From: Leptospira stimsonii
Lineage (GTDB): Bacteria; Spirochaetota; Leptospiria; Leptospirales; Leptospiraceae
Assembly: GCF_003545875.1 (NCBI RefSeq)
Contig: NZ_QHCS01000002.1
Location: 817,001 to 881,000, forward strand
DNA length: 64,000 nucleotides
Direction: 5' to 3'
Made by a program: the position numbers and the translations under genes. Positions 45,969-56,829 of the stretch are shown here, one piece after another; the stretch's first letter is position 1, and each line of letters opens with the position of its first letter. Under the pieces are notes generated by a model. The model was not told where the DNA came from and searched no databases. It saw only the letters and a program-made list of their open reading frames with translations.

Positions 45969-46958
45969 TCAATAAGACCAGAGATAGAGAAAACGAACCT
46001 GTTTTCCTGCCCCGAGAATTTTCGAAATCGGAGAATCGATTTTTAACTCCGGTGACTGCACTTGATAGAAGTTGGCCCGCTTTTCCACGCTCTGCGAATA
46101 GTAAATAATTCTTGGACTCGTATTCCCCGGTGTTTTGCGGTAATTCGGAAGAGCCATCGTCTCCTGAATCGCGTTGTCGAAGTAGCCGACCTTATCGATC
46201 AAGCCGTGTTGTAACGCTTGAGACGCGGTGAAAATTCTTCCATCCGCGATCTTACGAAGTTCTGTAGGATTTTTTCCGGGACGACCGGTCTTTACAACTT
46301 CAAAAAACTTTTCATACAGATCGTCTACGATGGATTGCAATAGTTTTCTTTGCTCGGGAGTAAGATCTTCCAAAGGAGATCCGATCGTTTTGTTTCCGCC
46401 GGAACGAATCGACTGGTCCTTAATTCCCAGTTTATCGAGGCCTTCTTTGAAATTGATTCCGGAAAGAATCACGCCGATGGAACCGGTGACCGTAGTCGGA
46501 TGGGCTATGATCAGATCGGAAGCCATCGCGATGTAATACGCTCCGCTCGCGGCCGTATCCATAAAAAGTGAAACCACTGGAATTTTCTTTTTGGTTTTAA
46601 ACTGAAGAACTTCTCTATAAAGGATATCGCTGGAAGTGACGGAACCGCCTGGAGAATTGATTTTTAAAATGACTGCCTTGATTTCCGGATCTAATTCCGC
46701 GAGTTCGAGTTGTTTTTTGACTCCGGCAAGAATCGAATCTTCTTGTCCGCCGAAAAAGGTTCTTTCGCCTTCGTCGCTGATGACTCCGTCGATCGGAATG
46801 ATTAGAATTTTATCTTCGTTTTTTCCGGTCAGAAGTTTTTCCCTGAGTTCGGCGGATTTACCCGGACCTCCGAGATTCGCGTTCACGGGGATATAACAAT
46901 TCGTTACGAAGATTGTCAAGATAAGGGAATAGGTCCAAGTCAGAATCGGTGCTTTCAA
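45969..46958 (-). CDS. sppA: signal peptide peptidase SppA-like serine protease
   Basis: This single-domain (B. subtilis-like) SppA of the S49 family has an N-terminal segment ending in TNC (Cys21), compatible with lipid anchoring. The ILKINSPGGSV block, the nucleophile Ser in DTAASGAYY and the catalytic Lys in SGGNKTIGSP are present. It should degrade leftover signal peptides at the membrane. It lies 38 bp upstream of the MBOAT gene and is divergent from the epimerase gene. Confidence 0.94.
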   Translation of the reverse strand: MKAPILTWTYSLILTIFVTNCYIPVNANLGGPGKSAELREKLLTGKNEDKILIIPIDGVISDEGERTFFGGQEDSILAGVKKQLELAELDPEIKAVILKINSPGGSVTSSDILYREVLQFKTKKKIPVVSLFMDTAASGAYYIAMASDLIIAHPTTVTGSIGVILSGINFKEGLDKLGIKDQSIRSGGNKTIGSPLEDLTPEQRKLLQSIVDDLYEKFFEVVKTGRPGKNPTELRKIADGRIFTASQALQHGLIDKVGYFDNAIQETMALPNYRKTPGNTSPRIIYYSQSVEKRANFYQVQSPELKIDSPISKILGAGKQVRFLYLWSY

Positions 46959-47019
46959 AGAAATTCTCCTATGGAATCGTCAGTATCCGCTAACAAAGCA
47001 GGCTTTCAATTCCTTTCCT

Positions 47020-47997
47020 ATGACCCAGGTTTTAAAAAAGAATTCAAATTTGATTGGAAATATTTTCGCTTTCGTGGAAGTCTTGTCCGCCGTGACTGAA
47101 ATTGCAAGCGAACATTCCAGATTGAAACTCAACGAAGCTGGAAACCAGATTCTTTCCTGGATCTGGAAACATCCCGTCACCGAAAAAAATTTAGAGATCA
47201 TCGCGGGATACGATTCATCGGAACGATTTTTTAATTCTGGGTCGTATTTGATGTTTCCTTGGGTCAATCGTCACACCTCAGAAACCATTCAGCTCTGTGA
47301 AGAAACGATTTCATTGCATGATTTGGGAACAAAGGACGCAAAAGGTTATCCTTCGCATGGACTTGCGTATTCCTGGAGAAGGAGCGTCATCGATAGAACG
47401 GATCACTCCGTTTTATTCGAGTTGGTTCCCGACGAATCCGTTTCCCTTACACCCTTAGGTAAGATTCGAGTTCGGGAAGAATATTCTTTGCATACGATTT
47501 CCAAAGAAGAGGTTTTGACTCTTCGCACTTTTTTTCAAAATGAGAATTCGATACCGTTTCGATTTTGTTACGGTTATCATCCGTATTTTCGGATCCATTC
47601 TCAATCCTCCTTGGCGCAACTGCGGTCTAACTTAAAGAAACAGATTCCTTTACAAGAAGATTTGATTCCGGTTTATCCCATCTATGGAGTGGAGACCGAT
47701 GTATTCGATTTAGAGAAGATACCAAAGCTCGATTCCTTATTTTATGGAGAGGAACCGAACGTACTTTTACAAGTGAGAAACGAAGCCTATCAAGTTGCGA
47801 TTCATTCTTATGCGGATCATTCGACAGAGATACCTCTTTCTTACGTGCAAATCTACACGGACTTTTCCGGAAACAGGATTGCGATCGAACCGATGAGCGC
47901 ACCGGGAAACGCGTATTTACACGGTTTTTCTTTGACGACATTGCTTCCGGAGGAGGAAAAAAGCGGTTGTTTTCAAATTTCTCTCTCCGCGTTGTAA
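47020..47997 (+). CDS. aldose 1-epimerase-family protein (GalM-like, 325 aa)
   Basis: The sequence has the galactose mutarotase layout: SGSYLMFPWVNR near residue 75, GYPSHGLAYSW (general acid His), GYHPYFRI (second His) and FSGNRIAIEPMSAPGNA with the conserved Glu near the end. Substrate may be a hexose or hexose phosphate. There is no sugar catabolic operon around it. The start codon lacks a strong ribosome site, so a slightly later start cannot be excluded. Confidence 0.88.
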   Translation: MTQVLKKNSNLIGNIFAFVEVLSAVTEIASEHSRLKLNEAGNQILSWIWKHPVTEKNLEIIAGYDSSERFFNSGSYLMFPWVNRHTSETIQLCEETISLHDLGTKDAKGYPSHGLAYSWRRSVIDRTDHSVLFELVPDESVSLTPLGKIRVREEYSLHTISKEEVLTLRTFFQNENSIPFRFCYGYHPYFRIHSQSSLAQLRSNLKKQIPLQEDLIPVYPIYGVETDVFDLEKIPKLDSLFYGEEPNVLLQVRNEAYQVAIHSYADHSTEIPLSYVQIYTDFSGNRIAIEPMSAPGNAYLHGFSLTTLLPEEEKSGCFQISLSAL

Positions 47998-48053
47998 AAC
48001 TTTGGAAGAGTTCTTTTCGATACGAAAGGAAAAAACCTTATGTTCGCATTCTT

Positions 48054-48099
<46 letters not shown>

Positions 48100-48106
48100 G
48101 ACACAA

Positions 48107-49816
48107 ATGAGCAAACCCTTAATCGTTCAGAGTGATAAAACCATGCTTTTGGAGGTCGATAACCCCGAGTTTGAGGCCTGTCAGACCATTGTTTCCAAAT
48201 TTGCAGAACTAGAAAAAAGCCCGGAATACCTCCATACATATAGAATTTCTCCACTTTCTCTCTGGAACGCCGCCTCGATCAAGATGTCTGCGGATGAAAT
48301 CGTAGAATGTCTCGAAAAATTCTCACGCTACTCGGTTCCAAAAAATATAGTAAACGAAATCCGTGAACAGATCAGCCGTTACGGAAAAGTAAAACTCGTC
48401 AAAGAAGAATCCGGAGAACTTGCAATCATCTCCAATGAAAAAGGATTTCTCCAAGAGATCGGTAATCACAGAGCGGTGCAACCGTTCATCGAATCCACAT
48501 TCCCGGATAAGATCTATATCAAAAAAGAATACCGTGGACATATCAAACAGGCACTTATCAAAATAGGATTCCCTGTCGAAGACCTCGCCGGTTACGACGA
48601 AGGAAATAAATACGGTTTCAATTTAAGACCGGAAAGTATCAGCGGTAAAAAGTTCGGAATGCGCGACTACCAAAGAGCCTGTGTGGAAGTGTTTCACGCG
48701 GGCGGTGGGAATGAAGGTGGTTCCGGAGTGGTGGTTCTCCCTTGCGGTGCGGGGAAAACCATCGTCGGAATCGGAGTGATGCAGATCGTCGGAGCGGAAA
48801 CTCTGATCCTGGTAACGAACACACTTTCGATTCGTCAGTGGAGAAATGAAATCCTCGACAAAACCGACATTCCTCCCGAAGACATCGGAGAATATTCCGG
48901 TGAAGTCAAAGAAATCCGTCCGATTACGATCGCGACTTATAACATTCTTACACATAGAAAGAAGAAAGGTGGGGATTTTACGCACTTTCACCTCTTCAGC
49001 GCCAACAACTGGGGACTGATCGTCTATGACGAGGTTCACTTACTTCCAGCTCCGGTGTTCAGAATGACTTCCGAACTTCAAGCAAAAAGAAGACTCGGTT
49101 TAACGGCGACGCTGGTTCGAGAAGACGGTCTCGAAGAAGACGTATTCTCGCTCATCGGTCCAAAAAAATACGACGTTCCTTGGAAGGAACTCGAAAGTAA
49201 ATCCTGGATCGCGGAAGCGAAGTGTAAGGAAATCCGAGTCAACATGGACGATGATCTTCGTTTGAAATATTCCATTGCGGACGACCGCGAGAAGTTCAGA
49301 CTCGCTTCGGAAAATCCGGAGAAGATGAAGGCGATCGAACTCATCATGAAAAAACATTCCGAGTCACATTTGCTCGTGATCGGGCAATACATCAATCAGC
49401 TGGAAGAAATATCAAAGAAATTTAATATTCCTCTGATTACGGGGAAAACCCCGCTTCCGGAAAGACAAACTCTGTATGATGCATTTCGTTCGGGACAGAT
49501 CAAGTCTCTCGTGGTCAGTAAGGTGGCGAACTTTTCCATCGACTTACCGGATGCAAACATTGCGATTCAGGTTTCAGGGACGTTCGGTTCCAGACAAGAG
49601 GAAGCGCAGAGATTGGGACGAATCCTGAGACCGAAAGGGCACGACAATACGGCCGTATTCTATTCTTTGATTTCGAGAGATACGAACGAAGAAAGATTCG
49701 GACAGAATCGTCAGTTGTTTCTCACGGAACAAGGATACGAGTATGAAATTTATACTCTGGATCAGTTCCGAGAAGCGCAGGAAGAATTGGCACAGCTTCA
49801 ATTGAACAACGCCTGA
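48107..49816 (+). CDS. XPB/Ssl2-family DNA helicase (bacterial form, 569 aa)
   Basis: This superfamily 2 helicase is related to eukaryotic XPB. An N-terminal damage-recognition-like region (about 60-195) precedes motif I LPCGAGKTI, the DEVH box VYDEVHLL, motif III LTATLVREDG including the XPB-type RED element, and the C-terminal RecA domain with QRLGRILRPKG. The thumb-like insertion typical of XPB seems present between the RED motif and motif IV. No Bax1-type nuclease gene neighbours it. Its role is probably DNA repair. Confidence 0.93.
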   Translation: MSKPLIVQSDKTMLLEVDNPEFEACQTIVSKFAELEKSPEYLHTYRISPLSLWNAASIKMSADEIVECLEKFSRYSVPKNIVNEIREQISRYGKVKLVKEESGELAIISNEKGFLQEIGNHRAVQPFIESTFPDKIYIKKEYRGHIKQALIKIGFPVEDLAGYDEGNKYGFNLRPESISGKKFGMRDYQRACVEVFHAGGGNEGGSGVVVLPCGAGKTIVGIGVMQIVGAETLILVTNTLSIRQWRNEILDKTDIPPEDIGEYSGEVKEIRPITIATYNILTHRKKKGGDFTHFHLFSANNWGLIVYDEVHLLPAPVFRMTSELQAKRRLGLTATLVREDGLEEDVFSLIGPKKYDVPWKELESKSWIAEAKCKEIRVNMDDDLRLKYSIADDREKFRLASENPEKMKAIELIMKKHSESHLLVIGQYINQLEEISKKFNIPLITGKTPLPERQTLYDAFRSGQIKSLVVSKVANFSIDLPDANIAIQVSGTFGSRQEEAQRLGRILRPKGHDNTAVFYSLISRDTNEERFGQNRQLFLTEQGYEYEIYTLDQFREAQEELAQLQLNNA

Positions 49817-49881
49817 TTCTTTTCGACAAAACCGATCGATCGAATTGTTATAAAATTAAGAAACACAAAAAGAGGAACAGC

Positions 49882-51099
<1,218 letters not shown>

Positions 51100-51102
51100 A
51101 CG

Positions 51103-52041
51103 ATGAGACGGATCGTACTGATCCTCGCTTTTTTTACCGTAACTCCGTATTTGTGGGGAGGAGATTGGTTGGTTCTGAAGCCGAACGCTCCTCTCTATTT
51201 ATTTCCGGACAAACAATCAGAAATCCTCAGAAGACTCGGATTCGGTGAAATCGTCCAGAGCAAAAACGAAAAGGAAAAACAAAGCGAGAAGAATTTTCGC
51301 TTTGTCTCCGACGGAGCGGGACTCAGCGGCTGGGCATCCACGCAGTCGCTTTTCAATATGCAGGAAAAGGGCGGTTATAGAATCGTCGTTCGCTCCATCG
51401 ATCGAATGTTGTATTCCACAAATACGGGTCTTCCGGAGTTGGAATCCGTTTATCAATATTTAAGTTCTCTCGAAGAAAACGGAATTTATCACGGAGACGA
51501 ATATCTCTATCTAAAAATCAGAAGAGCGGTCGTCCTGCAAAGAATATTAGAAATTCTGCAAGAAGGCGATAACAAGCGGAAGGAATCCAAACTTGGAGAC
51601 TATCTTTCCAAAAATCCGGGTGAGATTATTCCGGGAGAAAGAGGCAAACCTTCCAAAGTCAATCCGGAAGTATTTTGGAAAATCGGAGAGGAATTTAAGG
51701 ACAAAGGGCCCGGAGATTTTGCGGCTTTTTTAGGCGTAAAATATACGGAAGAAACCCAATGTAAAAGAGATGTGTTCTGTTTTTTGAACGAGGAGAGAAA
51801 ACGAAAGGTTCGCTACCTCCAGCTTCAGCCAAACGGCAATTATGCGACCGTATTTGCCGCGCAGATTTCCAAACGATTGGAAAATCTTACGAAAGATCCT
51901 GAAACCATAACCTGTGGAAAGGATCCATCTAAAAAGGAGATTCTCGAATCTTTCCGAAAAGATCTTCAAAACTTACCGTATCGTTACGGAAAAAAATATC
52001 ACCAATTCTTAAAAGTGATCCAGAAAGAATGTCTGCAGTAG
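51103..52041 (+). CDS. secreted hypothetical protein with SH3b-like N-terminal domain (312 aa)
   Basis: A signal peptide (1-19, ending in GG) precedes a segment (about 22-85) that reads like a bacterial SH3 domain: LVLKPNAPLYLFPDKQSEILRRL, FGEIVQSK and LSGWASTQSLF. The remainder is helical and Lys/Glu-rich with two Cys-containing stretches (about 220-275). No catalytic motif. It lies 3 bp after the aminotransferase and overlaps the hydrolase gene by 13 bp. Confidence 0.8.
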   Translation: MRRIVLILAFFTVTPYLWGGDWLVLKPNAPLYLFPDKQSEILRRLGFGEIVQSKNEKEKQSEKNFRFVSDGAGLSGWASTQSLFNMQEKGGYRIVVRSIDRMLYSTNTGLPELESVYQYLSSLEENGIYHGDEYLYLKIRRAVVLQRILEILQEGDNKRKESKLGDYLSKNPGEIIPGERGKPSKVNPEVFWKIGEEFKDKGPGDFAAFLGVKYTEETQCKRDVFCFLNEERKRKVRYLQLQPNGNYATVFAAQISKRLENLTKDPETITCGKDPSKKEILESFRKDLQNLPYRYGKKYHQFLKVIQKECLQ

Positions 52042-52859
52042 ATCTTTATTCTCGCAAAATCCCATTCCAAACTCAAAGATTTTCCGCACCGATTTGTGGT
52101 TCTATTTTAGTTCTTCACGGACTTTTCGGTTCCTCAAAAAACTGGCAAACCGTGGGGGACTTTTTGGCTCGTTATTCGGACGTCTACTTGCTTGATCTTC
52201 GAAATCACGGAAATTCACCCCATTCTTCCGAACATTCCCTCGCATCTATGGTCGATGACCTGGATGCCTGGATTCGTAAGAATCAAATCGTCAAACCCGT
52301 GTTACTCGGACATTCGATGGGCGGACTTGTGAGCATGGGATTCGCTCTTCGAAATCCGGAAATCCCGTCACTTCTTTTGATCCAAGATATCGTTCCGAAA
52401 GATTACCCTTTACGTTACGAACTTGAATTCGCATGTCTTCGAACCGACGTTTCGAAATTCAAAACGAGACAGGAAATAGACGCGGTTCTTTCTCAGATTC
52501 TCCCGAATGCGTTCATTCGAAATTTTTTGGAGATGAATTTAGAAAGAATGGAATCGGGCGGTTATCGATGGAAGTTGAACGTGGAAGGGATCGAAAGATC
52601 TCCTCGATTACTTCAGGATTTTTTTCAAAAATATACGGAGAGTCCGTATTCGAAAAAAGCTCACTTTCTGATCGGCGGAGCTTCGGAATATTTTTTAGAG
52701 GAAGATATCGTAGTAGCTCGTAAATTTTTTCCAAACTCGGAATTCCATAGAATCCCGGGTGGAGACCATTATATCCACTTTACAAAAGCGTTCGAATACA
52801 AAAGAATTCTTGAATCTATTTTTGAAGAGAAAAACGATTCTGAATTTTTAATAAAATGA
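52029..52859 (+). CDS. alpha/beta hydrolase (YbfF/ABHD11-like, 276 aa)
   Basis: The hydrolase fold is clear: oxyanion region LHGLFGSSKNW, LLDLRNHGNSPHS, nucleophile elbow GHSMGG and the catalytic His in GGDHYIHF. This combination is typical of the YbfF/ABHD11 esterase group. It begins inside the upstream gene. It ends convergent with, and overlapping by 44 bp, the symporter gene. Confidence 0.92.
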   Translation: MSAVDLYSRKIPFQTQRFSAPICGSILVLHGLFGSSKNWQTVGDFLARYSDVYLLDLRNHGNSPHSSEHSLASMVDDLDAWIRKNQIVKPVLLGHSMGGLVSMGFALRNPEIPSLLLIQDIVPKDYPLRYELEFACLRTDVSKFKTRQEIDAVLSQILPNAFIRNFLEMNLERMESGGYRWKLNVEGIERSPRLLQDFFQKYTESPYSKKAHFLIGGASEYFLEEDIVVARKFFPNSEFHRIPGGDHYIHFTKAFEYKRILESIFEEKNDSEFLIK

Positions 52860-54291
52860 ATCCAATCAGAAGACAGGTTCCGATTCCGAAAGGAACCAAA
52901 TAAGTAAAACCAAAGCCGGTCCATTTGCCGAAGACAAGGGTGAAAATCGGAGTCAACGCGATCGAAAGCGCGGCGGCTCTATCTTTCAATTCTTGCATAT
53001 AATAAAAACTTGATATTCTTCCCGTTAGAAAGATCGCGATGATCGGCCCAACCGTGTAAGACGCGATGGAAAGTCCCAGTTCCACCAAACCCGTTTTTCC
53101 CGCGGTTAGGAAAAGTGGAAGGAGCGCGCTGAGTAATAGGATCAATCCCCAAAAAAGACTCAAGGTTGCGGATCCGAATTTTGAAATTCCCAAATCCACC
53201 TTAGTCGTGAGCGATAAGGAGTTGATGGAACTCGAAAGCGTGGACATCGCGGAAGCGAGGATGGCCGCGAGTAAAAATCCCGTGATCGGGGACGGGACTT
53301 CCTCCAAAATAAATTTGGAAAAAACCTTATCCTTGGGGAGATTCTCTCCTGCGTAATAAAAAAATAACAAGACTCCGATGCTCAAAAACAATACGAATTG
53401 AAAGAATACAAAAATACCGGATGAAACCATCGCCTTTTTTGCATCCGATTCGGATCGGCAAGCCAGAATTCTTTGTACAAACATCTGGTCGACTCCGTGA
53501 GTTCCTAAGGTAAGAAGAATTCCGCCTAAAATCGCGGTGGGAAAGAAATACGCCGAAGAAAAATCATTCCATTCTAAAATTTTGAGTTTTCCCGCGACGG
53601 AAGCCGACTGAAACACATTCAAAAAATCGAATCCTCTTTGCGATAAAAGATAACCCAGATAAAAAAAAGCGAAAATCCCTCCGCCTAAATAGATCACGAA
53701 CTGGATCGAGTCGACCCATACGACCGAACGAAAACCGCCTTGAACGGTATAAAGAATCGTAATTCCGGAGATCAGAAGCAGACTGAGAATTTCGATCTGA
53801 AGAGTTCCTACTTCGAGTGAAACGTATCGTTTGAGAAACACTTCCAGTAAGATTGCCACCGGAATGGCTGACGCATACATTCTCACTCCGTCGCCTAAGA
53901 TTCTTGTAAGTTTGAAAAGATAGGTCACCGTCTTTTGGGAAACTTTTCCGTATTTGATTCCGACCCATTCGTAAACGGAAATAAAACCGGATTGATAGTA
54001 CATCGGAATGAAAAGTTGTGCGACAAGGATTCTTCCGAGAACAAAACCCAAACCCAATCCGAGAAAGGTGAGATTTCCGGAATAACTGAGTCCGGGAATG
54101 TTGAGAAACGTGAGCGTGGAAGTTTCCGTCGCGACAATGGAAAAGCTGAGCGGAATCCACGAGAGTTCTCTACCCGCGAGAAAGTAAGAGGACGAATCTT
54201 TGTCTTTCTTTCTGGATGTAAACCAACCGGAGAATAAAACGAGAATGACGTATAATAAAAGTACAAGTAAGTCCGCGATTCCGAAGTGCAT
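52816..54291 (-). CDS. sodium:solute symporter family protein (491 aa)
   Basis: About 13 transmembrane helices with the SSF family landmarks: FLAGRELSWIPLSFSIVATETST in the first helices, YTVQGGFRSVVWVDSIQFVIYLGGG in the middle, and ILASAMSTLSSSINSLS near helix 9. The family moves sugars, amino acids, nucleobases or organic acids with sodium; the substrate cannot be assigned. It is divergent from thrB. Confidence 0.93.
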   Translation of the reverse strand: MHFGIADLLVLLLYVILVLFSGWFTSRKKDKDSSSYFLAGRELSWIPLSFSIVATETSTLTFLNIPGLSYSGNLTFLGLGLGFVLGRILVAQLFIPMYYQSGFISVYEWVGIKYGKVSQKTVTYLFKLTRILGDGVRMYASAIPVAILLEVFLKRYVSLEVGTLQIEILSLLLISGITILYTVQGGFRSVVWVDSIQFVIYLGGGIFAFFYLGYLLSQRGFDFLNVFQSASVAGKLKILEWNDFSSAYFFPTAILGGILLTLGTHGVDQMFVQRILACRSESDAKKAMVSSGIFVFFQFVLFLSIGVLLFFYYAGENLPKDKVFSKFILEEVPSPITGFLLAAILASAMSTLSSSINSLSLTTKVDLGISKFGSATLSLFWGLILLLSALLPLFLTAGKTGLVELGLSIASYTVGPIIAIFLTGRISSFYYMQELKDRAAALSIALTPIFTLVFGKWTGFGFTYLVPFGIGTCLLIGFILLKIQNRFSLQK

Positions 54292-54614
54292 AATCAGGCA
54301 GAATTCACTCTCGTTTTATCGGGAAAACTCTTTTTCAGGAAGATTTCCTTTCGGTTCTTTCGCCTTCGGACAAAGTGATTCTACGAAAAACACCTTTGAA
54401 ATCTGACTTCAAGACCGTTCGACATAGAATTTGCACAATCCTGTCTTTCCGAAAATCCGAATTCCAAAAATCCGAAATTCTAAAATGGAAAAGCAAATGA
54501 CGATTTGATTTGGAGAGAAATCGTGGTCGTAATTTTTACGATTCGGTTCCTTCCTGGCGTCGGTTTCTATCGTCCAAAGCGGGTTCAAAATCGGAATCAG
54601 ATGGTTTTGAAAAG
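54292..54614. other. intergenic region between symporter and thrB
   Basis: This 323-bp gap between divergent genes holds no convincing gene. It contains a short tandem-like repeat of AAAATCCGAATTC and AAAATCCGAAATTC around 54452-54482. Promoters for both genes must lie here, but I see no strong hexamer pair. Confidence 0.4.
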
Positions 54615-55580
54615 ATGACATCGATCCGACAGTATTCCATCACCGTTCCCGGAACCTCAGCCAATCTTGGGCCGGGTTTTGATCTTTTCGGTCTTGCCTT
54701 TCGAATTTACAACCAATTTCAATTTCGTTTTTTTCCGGAAGGAGAATTCAATACTTCCGTAAAGGGAGCCGAGGTATTGCCTTTCGGACCGGACGAAGAT
54801 CTCGTCATTTCATCGTATCGTTCTTACTTCCAAAGATTTCTTCCGGGAGAAAAACCGATTCCGTATTCTCTTGTGATGGATCTACGTCTTCCGATGAAAG
54901 GGGGTTTGGGTTCGAGTGCGAGCGCCGCCGTCGCTGGAGTTTGCGCTGGACGTTTCGCACACAAACACTTTTATTCGAAACTTCCGATTCCGAAAGAAAA
55001 TGAATTTCTGTTTCATCTCGCGCAGATCGAAGGTCATCCCGACAATACGATTCCCGCTTATTTAGGCGGGTTTGTGTTCGCTTATTTTAACGGAGTCAGG
55101 ATCGAATTTGTAAAAAAGAAATTTCCAAAGAGAGTCCGTTGTTTTTTGCTCGTTCCCGATTTGGAAACTTCCACCCATCTATCGCGGAAAACTCTTCCGA
55201 GTTTTTATTCCACCGAAGACGTGATTTTTAACATGAGTCGAGTCGCCACTTGGATGGAATTTTTGGATTCCGGAAATATGGAACTCTTGAAGTTAGCTCT
55301 GGAAGATCGGGTTCACACACCGTATCGGATGCATTCCGAATTCGAGCTCAATCCTCTCTTGGAAAAAATTAAGAAGAATCTTATCGGCTACTCACTTTCC
55401 GGAAGCGGACCGTCCGTTCTTCTTTTTTGCGAACGCAAAAAGGCGGGAAGAGTGGAGCAGATTTTGAAGGAAAAGCTTGCCGAGTTCTGCGACCAAACTC
55501 ATTTCGGTTGTCAGATCCTTTCTTTAAAAGTGGAAGACGACGGAATTATAGAATCCGAGAAGAATATTAAAAATTCTTAA
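54615..55580 (+). CDS. thrB: homoserine kinase
   Basis: This GHMP kinase phosphorylates homoserine in threonine synthesis. Visible are the N-terminal VPGTSANLGPGFDLFGLA, the ATP-binding MKGGLGSSASAAVAG, EGHPDNTIPAYLGG and the C-terminal GYSLSGSGPSVLLF. I place the start at ATG 54615 (MTSIRQ), giving 321 aa; a frame back to 54510 adds 35 residues with no similarity to the family. thrA and thrC are not adjacent. Confidence 0.95.
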   Translation: MTSIRQYSITVPGTSANLGPGFDLFGLAFRIYNQFQFRFFPEGEFNTSVKGAEVLPFGPDEDLVISSYRSYFQRFLPGEKPIPYSLVMDLRLPMKGGLGSSASAAVAGVCAGRFAHKHFYSKLPIPKENEFLFHLAQIEGHPDNTIPAYLGGFVFAYFNGVRIEFVKKKFPKRVRCFLLVPDLETSTHLSRKTLPSFYSTEDVIFNMSRVATWMEFLDSGNMELLKLALEDRVHTPYRMHSEFELNPLLEKIKKNLIGYSLSGSGPSVLLFCERKKAGRVEQILKEKLAEFCDQTHFGCQILSLKVEDDGIIESEKNIKNS

Positions 55581-55581
55581 T

Positions 55582-56226
55582 TTATTCTTCTTCCTCTTTG
55601 TCTTCTTTCCCGAAGGCATACAATCCTTTTTTGATCGGAGTTCTTCTGTTTAGGCCAGGATGAATTTTCGATATCGTAAAGATAAATCTCATTCTTTCCT
55701 TACCAAAATTGTTGATAAAGAATTCGGAGGAGAGGCTGATTTCGAAATACTGAGTCATCCTTTCCTTATTTACCTTGTCGGAAATTCTAAAATCCGCTTT
55801 TTTTCCGATCACTTCGTAACTATCTAATTTTTCCGTGGATTCCATTCTGGAGAAGGTCGGCATAGCGGGAGGTTTGAAAAGAACGGGTGCATTTCGCATG
55901 ATCTGGATCTCGTAGTCTTCGGATTCTTTCGCTTTCTTAAAATTGAATACGAGGTGGTCGTCCGAGATCGCATTACAATAGGTGTGTATATCGCCCGATT
56001 TTTGTCCTACGCTGAAACGAACATTCCTCTGGCTTTCGGAGACGACTAGGACAAAACGATCCCCTTCCTCCGGAGGGGCTCCCGCTCCGGAATTTTGTTT
56101 TTTTAAGGCAGGATAAATAATTTCTTGAAAGAATAGAAAGGCTAATCCGGCAAAAGCGGCCAGGCCGACGAGAATCAAAAGTATGTCTAATCCTACGGTG
56201 TAGATGAGTCCGAGAGTGAAAAACAA
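55582..56226 (-). CDS. membrane-anchored hypothetical protein (214 aa)
   Basis: One hydrophobic helix (about 10-38) anchors the protein; the rest is soluble, beta-rich and ends in an acidic Glu-run tail. No known domain recognised. It lies 7 bp after the 103-aa gene and is convergent with thrB with no space between stops, so the pair probably forms a two-gene operon. Confidence 0.78.
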   Translation of the reverse strand: MFFTLGLIYTVGLDILLILVGLAAFAGLAFLFFQEIIYPALKKQNSGAGAPPEEGDRFVLVVSESQRNVRFSVGQKSGDIHTYCNAISDDHLVFNFKKAKESEDYEIQIMRNAPVLFKPPAMPTFSRMESTEKLDSYEVIGKKADFRISDKVNKERMTQYFEISLSSEFFINNFGKERMRFIFTISKIHPGLNRRTPIKKGLYAFGKEDKEEEE

Positions 56227-56233
56227 TTTTCCT

Positions 56234-56545
56234 CTATCGTCTTACGTCGATTTTGTGAACGGAAGAATCGTCGCTCATTCTCGAACGAACCATCATCGAA
56301 AGCAGATTTTTCATTTGCTCCGGGCTGATCACTTGGTTCATTCTTTCTTCAAAGGAAACAGGTGAAGGTTTCATAACGAGTTCTTCCGGTTTGATTTCGT
56401 TCTTTTCCGCTTTTTGGAGTGGAACGTTTTCCGGTACTGATTCCTTTTCTTGGTTGTTCGTTTCTTTGTTTTCTTGGGTTGCTTCTTTTACAGGCTGGGG
56501 CCAGGAAAACGAAAACGTTGGGAGCGTTAATCCAGTTACATTCAT
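56234..56545 (-). CDS. small hypothetical protein (103 aa) with consensus ribosome site
   Basis: No domain recognised. The middle is a low-complexity Glu/Lys/Asn stretch (about 20-60) and the C-terminal third contains MNQVISPEQMKNLLSMMVRSR, likely helical. An AGGAGG at 56555-56560 on the coding strand, 9 bases before the ATG, is the strongest Shine-Dalgarno I noted in the window and supports high expression. It is the first gene of the pair with the membrane-anchored protein. Confidence 0.75.
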   Translation of the reverse strand: MNVTGLTLPTFSFSWPQPVKEATQENKETNNQEKESVPENVPLQKAEKNEIKPEELVMKPSPVSFEERMNQVISPEQMKNLLSMMVRSRMSDDSSVHKIDVRR

Positions 56546-56829
56546 AAACCCGTACCTCCTTTTGGATCTCTGTCCGCTTCCTTTGGAAAAGAGACAGTCT
56601 CTATGTTCAATATCGGTAATAGGGGATTCACTTTAGGGTTTTTTCCAAAAAATTTCCATTCCGTTCTAAATTTGGTCCCAACTACGGAATTCTGCGATCC
56701 TCGATTCGATTTTAGGAAGCCTAAAAAGACACCTCGAATTTATCGTTTGCCAGCGCACCCGAGGTTTCTAACCTGGCTAGTAGGGAAACCAAGTCTCGGT
56801 TCAACGAGGCCATCGGGGGAAATATTTCC

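Noticed and set aside
48012..48028. Hairpin CTTTTCG/CGAAAGG after the epimerase gene
   Set aside because: Followed by A rather than T on the plus strand and only 7 bp with a wobble; not a convincing terminator.
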